Origin: Leptolyngbya sp. FACHB-60
GTDB taxonomy: Bacteria > Cyanobacteriota > Cyanobacteriia > Phormidesmidales > Phormidesmidaceae
Assembly: GCF_014695775.1 (NCBI RefSeq)
Contig: NZ_JACJOX010000016.1
Location: 1 to 64,000 of the forward strand
Direction: 5' to 3'
DNA length: 64,000 nucleotides
A program made the translations under genes and the position numbers. The notes under the pieces were generated by a model. It was not told the origin of the DNA. It did not search any database and saw only the letters and a list, made by a program, of their open reading frames with translations. Position 1 is the first letter of the stretch. Each line of letters starts with the position of its first letter. This document shows positions 1 through 9,318 of this stretch, piece after piece.

Positions 1-2
1 TT

Positions 3-83
3 TGCTTCTCTAAATCTGTCTTGATGCATGACACCGTGATTGGACTGTTCATCAACCGCTATGAATTTGGGCGACCTATATAA
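3..83 (+). other. Possible 3' tail of a gene entering from the left edge
   Basis: A frame open from the left edge reads 26 codons and stops with TAA at 81-83. Its last residues read LMHDTVIGLFINRYEFGRPI. The composition looks protein-like, but it is too short to identify. It could equally be a chance open frame or a gene remnant. Confidence 0.2.
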
Positions 84-797
84 CAACCCATACACAGGTC
101 TAGAACACTACCCATCTCTTTTTGCCAAAACGTAGTTTTCATCTGCCTTGCGCTTTTAACAGCAGCATGAGTTTAGAGACTGTCAATATCACGAAGACTT
201 GAACAGCAGCAATCTGAGCTAATGCCGCTGGGATATTCTGCTGGGCTTATCAATCAGAGAGCCAATCTACTTCCAGAAATCATTCAAGGTTCATACCTAA
301 GATAGATTCAAGAATCTTTGTTCCTAGACTTACATAAGGTCGGCAAAGATTCAGGCGTTATCCTCACACCAGCACCGCACGAATAGTTAGTTGTTTTGGA
401 AGAGGTTATCATAGGATTGGCCGAGCGGAGCTGGTGCTGGAGTTAACTAACTCACGACCAATTCGCCCTCAGTCTCTCCGAAAACTCAGGGTCAAATTTG
501 AAGTTAGAAAGCCCAAATGTGCAGTCATGAGGTAAATTGTAAAAAATAATATCTCTAGCCCCTCTCTCATCGAACTTTAGGCAATACTCTGAACACTAAA
601 GAATAAATTTTGAAATTCAGTGGCAGCCCTAAGAAATGTGGCCTCCAATACATACTCCAACCGCTAGTTAAGGGCAATATCACATCTAATCGCTAGGGGT
701 TTCTTAACCGATAGACTCTACACTTCTCTAAAAACTAAAGCTCAGAATTAGAGTATTTAGCTGTCATCCGTGTTGCATCGCACAATGAGTAGATCCT
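84..797. other. Non-coding, AT-rich leader region before the polysaccharide locus
   Basis: No open frame of convincing length or composition was found on either strand over about 700 bases. The sequence is AT-richer than the gene that follows. It probably holds the promoter of the first glycosyltransferase and may contain decayed coding sequence. I could not identify a specific promoter, repeat or RNA. Confidence 0.4.
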
Positions 798-2102
798 ATG
801 AGAGCAAACCAAAACCGGCTTAGCCTTCCCTTGCAGGTCTCAATTCTGACTCAGTTTTTCCCACCCGACTATGCCGCTACTGGGCAGCTTGTGGAAGAAC
901 TGGCTCAGAGCTTTAGTCGGCAAGGGGTGGGGGTGCAGGTGTTTGCCGGACAGCCAGGCTATGCCTACGATCGCAGACTTGCCCCTAAGCAAGAGGAGGT
1001 GCAAGGGGTGACGATTCGCCGCACACGCACCTCACGGCTCTGGCCCAAACGCATTCGGGGGCGCGCAGTGGGTGGGCTGCTTTACTGTTTGCGATCGCTG
1101 ATTAAGCTATTGCACCCAGACCGTCGCGGCCAGCTGCTGCTAGTCACCACCGAACCCCCCTATCTACCGGTGCTGGCCTACCTGATGCATTGCCTGTTCG
1201 GTCAACCCTATCTGTGCGTGGTGTATGACCTTTATCCCGAAGTGGCCTTGGCCCTGGGAGTGGTCTCGAAGCATCACTGGCTGGTGCTCCTCTGGCGCTG
1301 GCTCAACTGCCGCACCTGGCAACAAGCCGAGGCCATTGTAGTGCTGAGCCAAACCATGAAACAGCGCATTGTCGATCACTGCCCCGAAGCCGCCGACAAA
1401 ATATCGGTAATTCACAACTGGGCTGACCCTAGCCTGATTGTTCCCTTACCAAAAGCCAATAACTGGTTTGCTTTACACCATCAGCTCGATCAAGTCTTTA
1501 CGGTGCTCTATTCCGGCAATATGGGGCGCTGCCACGACATGGACACTATCCTGGCAGCAGCCATGGCTCTGCGCCACGAGCCCGTCAGGTTTGTGTTTAT
1601 TGGGGCTGGGGCCAAGCGCCAGCTCTGTGTTGACCGTACTGCCCGCGCAGCGTTGACCAATTGCTTGTTTTTACCCTACCAAGCAAAAGAAACCCTGCCC
1701 TTTTCTCTCACTGCCTGTGACCTCAGCTTAGTTAGCCTGGTAGAAGGGGTAGAAGGGCTGGTAGCTCCCAGCAAACTGTACGGCAGCCTAGCGGCGGGCC
1801 GACCTGTGGCCGCTATTTGTGAGCCCCATTCTTACCTGCGATCGCTGTTAGCAGAGGGGGGCTTTGGCCGGGCCTTTAGCAATGGCGATGGCGCAGGGCT
1901 GGCCAATTTTATTCGCACATTGGTGGCCAACCCCGCCCTAGTTCAGCAAATGGGCAGCCGAGGTCGCCGCTACATGCAGCAAAAGTTTACCCCTGAGCAG
2001 GGCACCCATCGTTATTTTGAGGTTGTAAAAGCTTGCCTACAGACCCCAAAAGCAGCAGCTCCGCAGGCTGAGGTGCCTAAGGCTACCGTCTCTCACTTGT
2101 AA
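798..2102 (+). CDS. GT4-family glycosyltransferase (WcaI-like)
   Basis: This 434-residue cytoplasmic protein is probably a retaining sugar-nucleotide transferase acting on a lipid-linked glycan. The N-terminus has the GT-B opening (QFFPPDYAATGQL, about residues 19-31), typical of WcaI/GT4 enzymes, followed by a Rossmann-like first half. The second half contains the nucleotide-sugar-binding region with EGLVAPSKLYGSLAAGRP near residues 317-335, the usual acidic/glycine-rich GT4 signature. The length is normal for the family. It is the first gene of a co-directional glycan locus and is clearly GC-richer than the genes after 4.3 kb. Donor and acceptor cannot be read from sequence. A paralogous WcaI-like enzyme is encoded at 27085-28368. 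Confidence 0.88.
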   Translation: MRANQNRLSLPLQVSILTQFFPPDYAATGQLVEELAQSFSRQGVGVQVFAGQPGYAYDRRLAPKQEEVQGVTIRRTRTSRLWPKRIRGRAVGGLLYCLRSLIKLLHPDRRGQLLLVTTEPPYLPVLAYLMHCLFGQPYLCVVYDLYPEVALALGVVSKHHWLVLLWRWLNCRTWQQAEAIVVLSQTMKQRIVDHCPEAADKISVIHNWADPSLIVPLPKANNWFALHHQLDQVFTVLYSGNMGRCHDMDTILAAAMALRHEPVRFVFIGAGAKRQLCVDRTARAALTNCLFLPYQAKETLPFSLTACDLSLVSLVEGVEGLVAPSKLYGSLAAGRPVAAICEPHSYLRSLLAEGGFGRAFSNGDGAGLANFIRTLVANPALVQQMGSRGRRYMQQKFTPEQGTHRYFEVVKACLQTPKAAAPQAEVPKATVSHL

Positions 2103-2330
2103 TTTGACCAACATGGGCGAAAGAATCTTAAAAAAACTCGGCTTTAGACCTTGCTTAATTCAATAAATCCTGTACCCTTCTGGCATGGAGTGGGCTTTGA
2201 TGGTCACTGTGATCTCAGTCTCTCCCCCGCAACCTCAGCAGCCATTGCCGAGGCCGTAGCCCAGGACGGGTGTGGCTATCTTTAGCCAATGCCTGTTAGT
2301 TAACCCTGTGCTCTTTGCCATTCTCCCACC

Positions 2331-2756
2331 ATGACTCAGCCCCGCCGCAATCGCAGCCGATCTAAACGACGCGCCATTTACTGCTCTGACCACGGCACCT
2401 ACCTCGACAGCGTTAGCCAAAAGTATCCGCTCTACACCACTGAGCCAGAGCATCTCCAACAGCGGGGGTTAAGCCGACTGCGATCACTCACCGTGATTGC
2501 TGGTTATGGCACCGTCCCCTTGACCGGAGAATGGATAGAGGCCTTTTGGTGCAATCACTGCCAAGCAACCCGCTGGTACCATGTCCACAGAACCGTCGCT
2601 AACCGATACATAGTTGTAGCCGCGCCAGAACACCTCTGGATGCAGGCCAGCGGCGTAATTCTTCCTACCGGCAACCCTAGCGTGGGCGAGTTTACCCGCC
2701 GGCAGGCTCGCCAAACCCAGTACCAGGGCATCAAAGACTTTCGCCACATTGGCTAA
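2331..2756 (+). CDS. Conserved hypothetical protein with zinc-ribbon-like cysteines
   Basis: This 141-residue soluble protein has no signal peptide or membrane segment. It begins with a basic stretch (RRNRSRSKRR). A Cys/His pair (YCSDHG) sits near residue 20 and a second set (WCNHCQATRWYHVH) near residue 69, resembling a small zinc-ribbon fold. I recognise the general layout from cyanobacterial conserved proteins but not a named family. It lies 33 bases upstream of the ABC permease in the same direction, so it is probably co-transcribed, though nothing shows a direct role in glycan export. An overlapping antisense frame was discarded because this frame has better codon use and a coherent motif pattern. 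Confidence 0.7.
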   Translation: MTQPRRNRSRSKRRAIYCSDHGTYLDSVSQKYPLYTTEPEHLQQRGLSRLRSLTVIAGYGTVPLTGEWIEAFWCNHCQATRWYHVHRTVANRYIVVAAPEHLWMQASGVILPTGNPSVGEFTRRQARQTQYQGIKDFRHIG

Positions 2757-2789
2757 GCTAGCACTTGACTCCGATTCAGGTAACCCTCG

Positions 2790-3656
2790 ATGACCAAGCT
2801 GAAAATTAAGCGACGCCGGGCATCGAGTGCTCCTGGAGAGGCCGAGCTGATTATTGAAGCAGGTCGCACAGAGAAAAATTACTGGCAAGATATCTGGCGC
2901 TATCGAGAGCTATTTTATTTTTTAGCCTGGCGCGATATTTTAGTGCGCTACAAACAGACTGCCATTGGAGTGGGGTGGGCACTCATTCGGCCATTTCTGA
3001 CGATGGTGGTGTTTACAGTAGTATTTGGTCGTCTAGCGAACTTGCCATCGGACGGCGTGCCGTACCCCATTTTAGTGTTTTCTGCCATGCTACCCTGGCA
3101 GCTGTTTTCCACCGCCCTAGCAGAGTGCAGCAACAGCCTGATCGCTAATGCCAATCTACTATCAAAAGTGTACTTTCCTCGCTTGGTAGTACCCACTAGC
3201 GCTGTAGTAGTTAGCTTTGTGGACTTTGCCATTTCTGGCATCATTTTGGTGGCGCTAATGGTGTGGTTTGCCTACGTGCCCAATTGGCGGATCGTTACCC
3301 TACCCCTGTTCACATTGATAGCCCTAGCAGCCTCTCTAGGCGTAGGGCTATGGATGGCATCGCTGAATGTTCAGTATCGCGATTTTCGATATATTGTGCC
3401 GTTTTTAGTTCAATTTGGCCTCTACATTTCTCCAGTGGGGTTTAGCAGTAGCATTGTGCCCGATCGCTGGCGGTTGTTGTACTCGTTAAACCCTATGGTC
3501 GGAGTAATTGACGGCTTTCGCTGGGCCATCTTAGGGAATGAGGCCAGCATCTACTGGCCAGGGTTTGCTCTATCGGTAAGTCTAGTCATGCTGCTGCTGG
3601 TATCTGGCATCTGGTACTTCCGGAAAATGGAGCGAACCTTTGCAGACGTGATTTAG
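2790..3656 (+). CDS. ABC-2 type polysaccharide export permease (Wzm/TagG-like)
   Basis: This 288-residue inner-membrane protein is predicted to form the channel of an ABC exporter for lipid-linked polysaccharide. The N-terminal cytoplasmic helix ends in YRELFYFLAWRDILVRYKQT, the typical entry motif of ABC-2 polysaccharide permeases. About six hydrophobic segments follow, including VGWALIRPFLTMVVFTVVFG. The C-terminal section SLNPMVGVIDGFRWAILG is characteristic of the TagG/Wzm family. The length matches the family. The ATPase gene begins 41 bases downstream, forming the usual permease-ATPase pair. Substrate specificity normally lies in the partner's C-terminal domain. Confidence 0.93.
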   Translation: MTKLKIKRRRASSAPGEAELIIEAGRTEKNYWQDIWRYRELFYFLAWRDILVRYKQTAIGVGWALIRPFLTMVVFTVVFGRLANLPSDGVPYPILVFSAMLPWQLFSTALAECSNSLIANANLLSKVYFPRLVVPTSAVVVSFVDFAISGIILVALMVWFAYVPNWRIVTLPLFTLIALAASLGVGLWMASLNVQYRDFRYIVPFLVQFGLYISPVGFSSSIVPDRWRLLYSLNPMVGVIDGFRWAILGNEASIYWPGFALSVSLVMLLLVSGIWYFRKMERTFADVI

Positions 3657-3697
3657 CCTCTGATACCTTCCTACGACGACCTTCACCGACGGCTACC

Positions 3698-4993
3698 ATG
3701 TCTGATACCGTAATTCGCGTTGAAAATTTGGGCAAAAAATACATCATTGGCCATCAGCAGCAAGAGCGCTACACGGCTCTGCGAGATGTTTTAGCCAATA
3801 GAGCTAAAGGTATTACCCAGCTTTTCAACCCAAAGTTCTCTAAAAAACCAAGTTCCAATCTTGAAGAGTTTTGGGCATTAAAAGATGTCTCCTTTGAGGT
3901 TAAACGGGGCGATCGCATTGGCATCATCGGTCGCAATGGCGCAGGCAAATCTACTCTGCTCAAGATCCTCAGCCGCATTACTGAACCAACCGAAGGTCGC
4001 ATTAGCATCAAGGGGCGAGTAGCCAGTCTACTAGAAGTAGGCACAGGGTTTCACCCAGAGCTAACAGGACGAGAAAATATTTACCTCAACGGGGCCATCT
4101 TGGGGATGAGCAAGGTAGAAATTCGCCGCAATTTTGACGAGATCGTAGCTTTTGCAGAGGTAGAAAAGTTTTTAGATACACCTGTCAAGCGCTACAGCAG
4201 CGGTATGTACGTACGATTAGCATTTGCCGTAGCGGCTCACTTAGAACCCGAAATCTTAGTGGTAGATGAAGTATTAGCAGTGGGCGATGCCGCATTCCAG
4301 AAAAAATGCTTAGGAAAAATGGAAGACGTGGCAGAGAAAGATGGACGCACAGTTTTATTCGTAAGCCACAATATGGCAATGATACAGAATTTATGTAACT
4401 ACATCATTTTTCTAAATCGTGGCCAGGTTCAAGCTAAAGGTGAACCTAACTCTATGATTCAGCTCTATTTAAATACAGGCGCCACCTCCCAAGATTGGAG
4501 TGATTTGCACAAAATTGCTCAACGCCGAGGAGAAGGTGGCTTGAGATTCTCAAAACTAGAATTATTAGACGACCAGAAAAATTCAATCAATGCTGCTTTA
4601 TCGGGAGAGCCGCTGGGTATCAGACTGTTTTTTTCAACCTCTTTGGCAAAACCCATATTCAAAAACTGTCGTATAGGCGTTGCTATAGCAAGTGTATCCG
4701 GAGTCAATATTGTGCTTTCGACTGAAATGACATGTCAAGAGGAAGTTCACATTAGAGATTGTGATTTTATAGATTTTTGCATCAAAAAACTGCCTCTCAC
4801 CGATGGCAATTACTCGCTATCACTTTTTGCTGAATCCAACGGCATTATTCAAGATTGGATAACCGAAGGAATTCAGTTCTCTGTTGAAGGAGGAGATTTT
4901 TATGGTACGGGCAAGCCCTGCCCTTTTGGTTATCAAGGAAAAAGTGTCCTTGTAGATTTCTCGATAGCTAAAAATTCTTATGAATATGCGTAG
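3698..4993 (+). CDS. Polysaccharide ABC exporter ATPase with C-terminal glycan-binding domain (Wzt-like)
   Basis: This 431-residue protein is the predicted motor of the Wzm/Wzt-type exporter. Walker A is GRNGAGKST (residues 78-86), the signature is YSSGMYVRLAFAVA, and Walker B is EILVVDEVLAVGD. About 170 residues beyond the nucleotide-binding domain form a beta-rich extension like the Wzt C-terminal domain, which in characterised systems recognises the end-modified glycan. The first half is GC-moderate and carries a HIP1 octamer near 3911. From about 4370 on the gene becomes AT-rich, matching the downstream cluster, which suggests that the specificity domain was exchanged with the biosynthetic cassette. 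Its end overlaps the next gene by 14 bases. Confidence 0.93.
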   Translation: MSDTVIRVENLGKKYIIGHQQQERYTALRDVLANRAKGITQLFNPKFSKKPSSNLEEFWALKDVSFEVKRGDRIGIIGRNGAGKSTLLKILSRITEPTEGRISIKGRVASLLEVGTGFHPELTGRENIYLNGAILGMSKVEIRRNFDEIVAFAEVEKFLDTPVKRYSSGMYVRLAFAVAAHLEPEILVVDEVLAVGDAAFQKKCLGKMEDVAEKDGRTVLFVSHNMAMIQNLCNYIIFLNRGQVQAKGEPNSMIQLYLNTGATSQDWSDLHKIAQRRGEGGLRFSKLELLDDQKNSINAALSGEPLGIRLFFSTSLAKPIFKNCRIGVAIASVSGVNIVLSTEMTCQEEVHIRDCDFIDFCIKKLPLTDGNYSLSLFAESNGIIQDWITEGIQFSVEGGDFYGTGKPCPFGYQGKSVLVDFSIAKNSYEYA

Positions 4994-5741
4994 TAAGCCT
5001 CTGCTCAATAGAGTAGTTCATAAGCTTATGAGCTACTATAGCGTCTTTCCATGTGACAAAAGTTTAGAAGGTTTAACTTACAACCTTGCAGAAAAGTATG
5101 GGTATCACTATACAAGATCACTACAGAAGCCAGTCGATACTAACCACGACCCTTTGCCTTGGTTTACCTACCCTGCTATTGAATACCTAGCTCAATTGGA
5201 TCTGAGCGACAAGTCAGTTTTTGAGTGGGGAGCAGGCAACTCCTCGCTTTTTTTCGCGAAGCGATGCAAAAGGATTACAAGTATCGAAAGTAGTAAAGAA
5301 TGGTATGGATATTGCTCTCAGCAGTCACTGCCAAATCAAGACATCCGTTTCCGAGAAGAATCAGAATTTGCTGAAGCTATCGATGAATCATCATCAAAGT
5401 TCGATTTGATAATTATAGATTCTCTGCGTAGAGGCGAATGTGCACAAAAATCTGTAAAGCATCTTAATGATGGAGGATTAATAGTGCTGGATAACTCAGA
5501 TTGGCATCCTAATACATCAGCTTTTTTAAGAAATGACTGTAATTTAATCGAAGTTGACATGCATGGTTTCGGGCCAGTCAACGATTATTCTTGGACTACA
5601 TCTTTATATTTTCATCGCGAATTTCGCTTTCTTTCGAAGGAGAAAAAGCAACCATCCTTCTCTAAAGCGGGAATTCAGCAGGTATCGAAGTACGACAACT
5701 TCAACAGTACTCTTGACCAAGCCCAATTTGGGTATTCGTAA
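4980..5741 (+). CDS. Class I SAM-dependent methyltransferase-like protein
   Basis: This 253-residue protein has a Rossmann-type motif SVFEWGAGNSSLFFAKRC near residue 80, corresponding to SAM-binding motif I. It is followed by an acidic end of strand 2 (ITSIESS) and by FDLIIIDSLRRGEC, which resembles motif IV. Proteins of this type sit in glycan loci and are usually annotated only as class I methyltransferases. The ATG overlaps the ATPase gene by 14 bases, so translation is probably coupled. The gene is AT-rich. In this position a terminal methyl group on the exported chain is a reasonable guess, but the acceptor is unknown. Confidence 0.72.
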   Translation: MNMRSKPLLNRVVHKLMSYYSVFPCDKSLEGLTYNLAEKYGYHYTRSLQKPVDTNHDPLPWFTYPAIEYLAQLDLSDKSVFEWGAGNSSLFFAKRCKRITSIESSKEWYGYCSQQSLPNQDIRFREESEFAEAIDESSSKFDLIIIDSLRRGECAQKSVKHLNDGGLIVLDNSDWHPNTSAFLRNDCNLIEVDMHGFGPVNDYSWTTSLYFHREFRFLSKEKKQPSFSKAGIQQVSKYDNFNSTLDQAQFGYS

Positions 5742-5746
5742 ACTCT

Positions 5747-6481
5747 ATGATCGAGAATGTATTTAAAAAATTTAGTTTAAGGCTCAAGAAAACTGCAAAG
5801 GCGGCCTTTCAAAAAACATTTATTTATCCTTTTCCCATTTACAATCATCACACTATCTCTTTCTCTCAAGAAGGCGAGGATCGGATACTGGCTCGACTAT
5901 TTGAAAGGAAAGAGAAAGGCTACTATGTTGACGTAGGCGCTCATCATCCTCAACTATTCTCAAATACTTACCTTTTTTACTTACGAGGGTGGCGGGGCAT
6001 AAATATTGATGCAATGCCTGGAAGTATGGATGCCTTTAAAGTTACAAGGCCAGATGATATTAATCTAGAGCGAGCCATTGCTCAAAAAGAAGAGGACTTA
6101 ACGTATTACATGTTTAACAATCCAGCCTACAATAGCTTTTCTGAAGAACTTTCCGAAAAGCGAGATGGCTTAAGAGGTGTAGTTAAGCTGATTAATCAAA
6201 AGACTATAAAAACCCAAAGGCTTAGCAGCATTTTAGACGAATATATATCCAGCACTACATCAATCGATTTTATGTCTATTGACGTGGAAGGCTTGGATTA
6301 TCAAGTTTTGTTGTCAAACAACTGGAGCAAGTATCGCCCTAAAATAATTTTAATCGAAGAGCTGGAATTTAATCTAGATAAGCCACTTGAAACATCTGAG
6401 TCTTACGTGTTCCTGAAAAGCCAGGGTTATAGGTTATTTGCGAAAACCATGAATACGATTTTTTATATTCTAGAGACATAA
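5747..6481 (+). CDS. FkbM family methyltransferase
   Basis: This 244-residue protein carries the FkbM hallmarks: ISFSQEGEDRILARLF near residue 40, the SAM-binding segment YYVDVGAHHP (about residues 59-68), GWRGINIDAMPG, and the C-terminal IDFMSIDVEGLDYQVL. FkbM-type enzymes make O-methyl ethers, and many lie in capsule, exopolysaccharide and LPS loci. The gene begins 5 bases after the preceding methyltransferase gene ends, which suggests an operon. Low GC and the absence of HIP1 sites match its neighbours. The acceptor sugar cannot be predicted. Confidence 0.9.
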   Translation: MIENVFKKFSLRLKKTAKAAFQKTFIYPFPIYNHHTISFSQEGEDRILARLFERKEKGYYVDVGAHHPQLFSNTYLFYLRGWRGINIDAMPGSMDAFKVTRPDDINLERAIAQKEEDLTYYMFNNPAYNSFSEELSEKRDGLRGVVKLINQKTIKTQRLSSILDEYISSTTSIDFMSIDVEGLDYQVLLSNNWSKYRPKIILIEELEFNLDKPLETSESYVFLKSQGYRLFAKTMNTIFYILET

Positions 6482-6518
6482 GACATTCAGTAATTGAAAA
6501 TTTTTTAAATAAAAAATC

Positions 6519-7136
6519 ATGCTGATCTCGCACAGACATAAATTTATTTTTGTTCATATATATAAAAATGCTGGCACAAGCGTATCAACTGCCTTGTTGC
6601 CTTTTATGGCTACTAAATTGCAGCGCTTTACAAGTCGCCAACTTAAAAAAATTGGCATTTCTTACCTCGCTCAGCCATGCTCAACTCATGCCACAGCTGC
6701 CACAATAAGCTCAGTTATTGGAGAAGAAAAATTTAAGTCATACTTTTCCTTTTGTTTTGTGCGGAATCCGTGGGATTGGCAAGTCTCCCTCTACCAATAC
6801 ATGTTAAAAACTCCTAACCATCCTCAGCATAAACTCGCCAAAGAATTTAAGAGCTTTGAAAACTACTTAGATTGGCGATGTACTAAAGAGGTTAGATTTC
6901 AGAAGGATTTTATTTATTCTCAAAATGGAGAACTCTTAGTAGACTTTGTCGGTAGATTCGAAACACTTGATGAAGACTTTAAAGTGGTTTGCAAACGTAT
7001 AGGTATACCTGCCCGCTTACCTAAGCTAAACGTTTCAAACACTGTCCCGTACCAAAAATTTTATACTCAAAAGACGCGAGATATGGTTGAGGCTGCATTT
7101 GAACCTGATATATCTCTTTTTAACTATTCTTTTTAA
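6519..7136 (+). CDS. Sulfotransferase family 2 (carbohydrate sulfotransferase-like)
   Basis: This 205-residue protein is a predicted PAPS-dependent sulfotransferase. The 5'-phosphosulfate-binding loop is FVHIYKNAGTSV at residues 11-22, the form typical of the Sulfotransfer_2 family (KxAGTS). The 3'-phosphate-binding segment is FCFVRNPWDWQVSLY near residues 77-91. No N-terminal anchor is seen, so it should be cytoplasmic and would sulfate sugars before export. It ends 3 bases before the next glycosyltransferase gene. With the second sulfotransferase at 13873 it points to a sulfated glycan. The family assignment is strong and the acceptor is unknown. Confidence 0.85.
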   Translation: MLISHRHKFIFVHIYKNAGTSVSTALLPFMATKLQRFTSRQLKKIGISYLAQPCSTHATAATISSVIGEEKFKSYFSFCFVRNPWDWQVSLYQYMLKTPNHPQHKLAKEFKSFENYLDWRCTKEVRFQKDFIYSQNGELLVDFVGRFETLDEDFKVVCKRIGIPARLPKLNVSNTVPYQKFYTQKTRDMVEAAFEPDISLFNYSF

Positions 7137-7139
7137 CTT

Positions 7140-8066
7140 ATGGTTTGCTCCACCCCAGTCGTATTCCTTATTTTTCGCCGTCCTAATTTGACAGCCCAGG
7201 TTTTTGAAGCAATCCGTCAAGCCCAACCTACAAAGCTACTGGTAGTAGCCGATGGCCCTCGTAGTGAAGGAGAATCTGTTCTATGCCAGCAAGCCAGAGC
7301 TGTTACTGAAAATATTGATTGGAATTGCGAAGTCTTACGCAATTACTCAGATGTGAACTTGGGCTGTCGGAAGCGGATATCTTCCGGTATAACCTGGGCC
7401 TTTGAACAGGTAGAAGAAGCGATTATCCTTGAGGATGACTGTCTCCCTCATCCATCATTTTTTCCCTACTGCGAAATCCTGCTTGAATACTATCGCCATG
7501 ACGAGCGCATCATGGTAGTCAGCGGCAATAACGTGCAAGACGGGCAGCAACAGACGCCCTATAGTTATTATTTCTCAAGATATAACCATTGCTGGGGATG
7601 GGCTACCTGGCGTCGCGCTTGGAAACACTATGATGGTGAATTAAAGAAATGGCCTAGCTTTAAAGCATCAGGCTTATTAAGCATAATCTTTGAAAATCCT
7701 CTTGAACAACAATACTGGGGCCGAATTTGGGATACCCTTTATACCCAAAACAAACCTGATACTTGGGATTACCAGTGGACCTTTACCTGCATGAGCAATG
7801 GTGGCTTGACAATCTTACCAAATATAAATTTAGTTTCAAATATAGGCTTTGGCTCTGATGCAACACACACAACTCAAAAGAGTATGCTATCAAATATCCC
7901 GGCTTTAGATATAGGTGAAATAAATCATCCCTCCTCTATTTTGAGAAACTGTACAGCTGATGCCCATACTTCTAGTCATTACTATAGTGGCATAAAACCT
8001 AAACAATATGCTTTTTCAAAAAGTAAACGCCTTTTGAGGAGGTTCGCTTCTTATTTTTTAACTTAA
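7140..8066 (+). CDS. Glycosyltransferase, GT-A-like family 2 relative
   Basis: This 308-residue protein starts with the strand TPVVFLIFRRPNLTAQVFEA, followed by LLVVADGPR. An acidic motif, AIILEDDCLPHPSFF (about residues 94-108), serves as the GT-A metal and nucleotide site. The aromatic-rich stretch NHCWGWATWRRAWKHYD is characteristic of a bacterial glycosyltransferase group often annotated as HlpA-like or sugar transferase. The length is normal. It immediately follows the sulfotransferase gene, and a 396-base gap without genes follows. Linkage and donor are unknown. Confidence 0.8.
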   Translation: MVCSTPVVFLIFRRPNLTAQVFEAIRQAQPTKLLVVADGPRSEGESVLCQQARAVTENIDWNCEVLRNYSDVNLGCRKRISSGITWAFEQVEEAIILEDDCLPHPSFFPYCEILLEYYRHDERIMVVSGNNVQDGQQQTPYSYYFSRYNHCWGWATWRRAWKHYDGELKKWPSFKASGLLSIIFENPLEQQYWGRIWDTLYTQNKPDTWDYQWTFTCMSNGGLTILPNINLVSNIGFGSDATHTTQKSMLSNIPALDIGEINHPSSILRNCTADAHTSSHYYSGIKPKQYAFSKSKRLLRRFASYFLT

Positions 8067-8462
8067 TCCTTAAAAGATTTATCTCCAGTGCTTAAGCACA
8101 ATAGGAAATCAGATTTTTATTGTTAGATTTGCAATATTAAATTACTTCTGTTTTGGATGTACGAACGACAATCGCTATCGGCCTAGAACATGAATTAAGC
8201 CGAGCAATTACAATTTAGAAATTTCGTGGTGAGTCTATAACTCCTCTGGTGTGCCTATCTTTACAATGAATCAGTTATCTTATCTATCTTCTGATTTAGC
8301 AGCGGGAGCCTATGTCTCGGAAATTAAGAGCTTTGAACTTGAAAGGAAATTAAATTAACTGAAAAAATGAGCATTTTACTATAAATTCTCTTTTGTATTT
8401 TCTTAAAATGAAATTCAGATTCATTTAATCTCGCTAAGTTTTTTAATAAGGGAGTAAATTCA
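8067..8462. other. 396-base AT-rich intergenic gap within the glycan locus
   Basis: Only very short open frames occur here, the longest about 30 codons starting near 8266, with no protein-like character. The end carries AAGGGAG near 8450, a good ribosome-binding site for the GTG-started gene at 8463. The region probably contains a promoter, which would divide the cluster into at least two transcription units. I saw no terminator hairpin with a T run. Confidence 0.4.
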
Positions 8463-9188
8463 GTGAAGAATATTGCTAATCAATTGTGTCCTCCATTGCT
8501 GTGGTCGGGCTCATCCAAACTCAAAGCTAAATTAGCCAATCTCAAAAATAAAACTGCCCAAAAATCGAAGAAACTGAAACAAGATGCAAATCCGAATGTT
8601 CAAGATCTAGATTTATACTGGGACTCTAAGATAGCAAATTTATTGGAAACTTGGGGGGAAGGAAATGTTTGGAACGAAGTTCAGTTTTTGATGGCCCCCC
8701 TTGAAGGTAAGGTTCTTGACATTGCTTGCGGCACTGGTCGGACTATGGAGATTCTGTCTAAATTTCCCAATTTAGACTTATATGGCGTTGACATCTCGGA
8801 TTTACTGATTGGGAAGGCAAAGCAACGTGGTTTCTCAGATAAGAAACTTAAGATTTCTGATGCAACTAAAACAAATTACATAGATAGTTCTTTTGATTAT
8901 TCATACTCTATAGGCTCTCTAGAACACTTCACTGAAGATGGCATTTTGAAGTTTATCACTGAAAGTTATCGAATTACAAAAGCTTCTTCTTTTCATATGC
9001 TTCCTGTATCAAGAAGCAATCAAAATGAAGGTTGGATGAAGACGCTTCAGAGCTTTCACAACAACTCCATTGAATGGTGGCTTGACAAGTTTAAGCAAGT
9101 TTATCCAACCGTATATGTTCTGGATTCTCAATGGAATGATGACATTTCTATAGGTAAATGGTTTATTTGCCTAAAGGGAGGTAGATAA
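8463..9188 (+). CDS. Class I SAM-dependent methyltransferase
   Basis: This 241-residue protein starts at GTG 8463, placed by the AAGGGAG ribosome-binding site just upstream. The N-terminal 50 residues are basic and low-complexity (many K and A), possibly flexible. SAM motif I is VLDIACGTGRTMEIL (about residues 84-98), followed by LYGVDISDLLIGKA (motif II) and FDYSYSIGSLEHF (motif IV). This is the Methyltransf_11/25 layout. The gene is AT-rich like its neighbours. It probably methylates a glycan precursor or lipid acceptor, although the context gives no specific substrate. Confidence 0.82.
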   Translation: MKNIANQLCPPLLWSGSSKLKAKLANLKNKTAQKSKKLKQDANPNVQDLDLYWDSKIANLLETWGEGNVWNEVQFLMAPLEGKVLDIACGTGRTMEILSKFPNLDLYGVDISDLLIGKAKQRGFSDKKLKISDATKTNYIDSSFDYSYSIGSLEHFTEDGILKFITESYRITKASSFHMLPVSRSNQNEGWMKTLQSFHNNSIEWWLDKFKQVYPTVYVLDSQWNDDISIGKWFICLKGGR

Positions 9189-9318
9189 TAATTTTTAGCA
9201 GTTTTTTCTCGTTCAGTCACATCTGCAAGTTTTAAACTAAATGTATCTCAGTTTTGCTAGAAGCTAAGTGAAGCTCTTTCTATGACGAAACAAAAAGCAG
9301 TCTTTCTTGAGAAGTAGG

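Noticed and set aside
2235..2459. 74-codon minus-strand frame
   Set aside because: It is antisense to the conserved hypothetical gene at 2331, with no start signal or motif.
2484..2888. 134-codon minus-strand frame
   Set aside because: It is antisense to the zinc-ribbon-like gene and the start of the ABC permease, with no recognisable domain.
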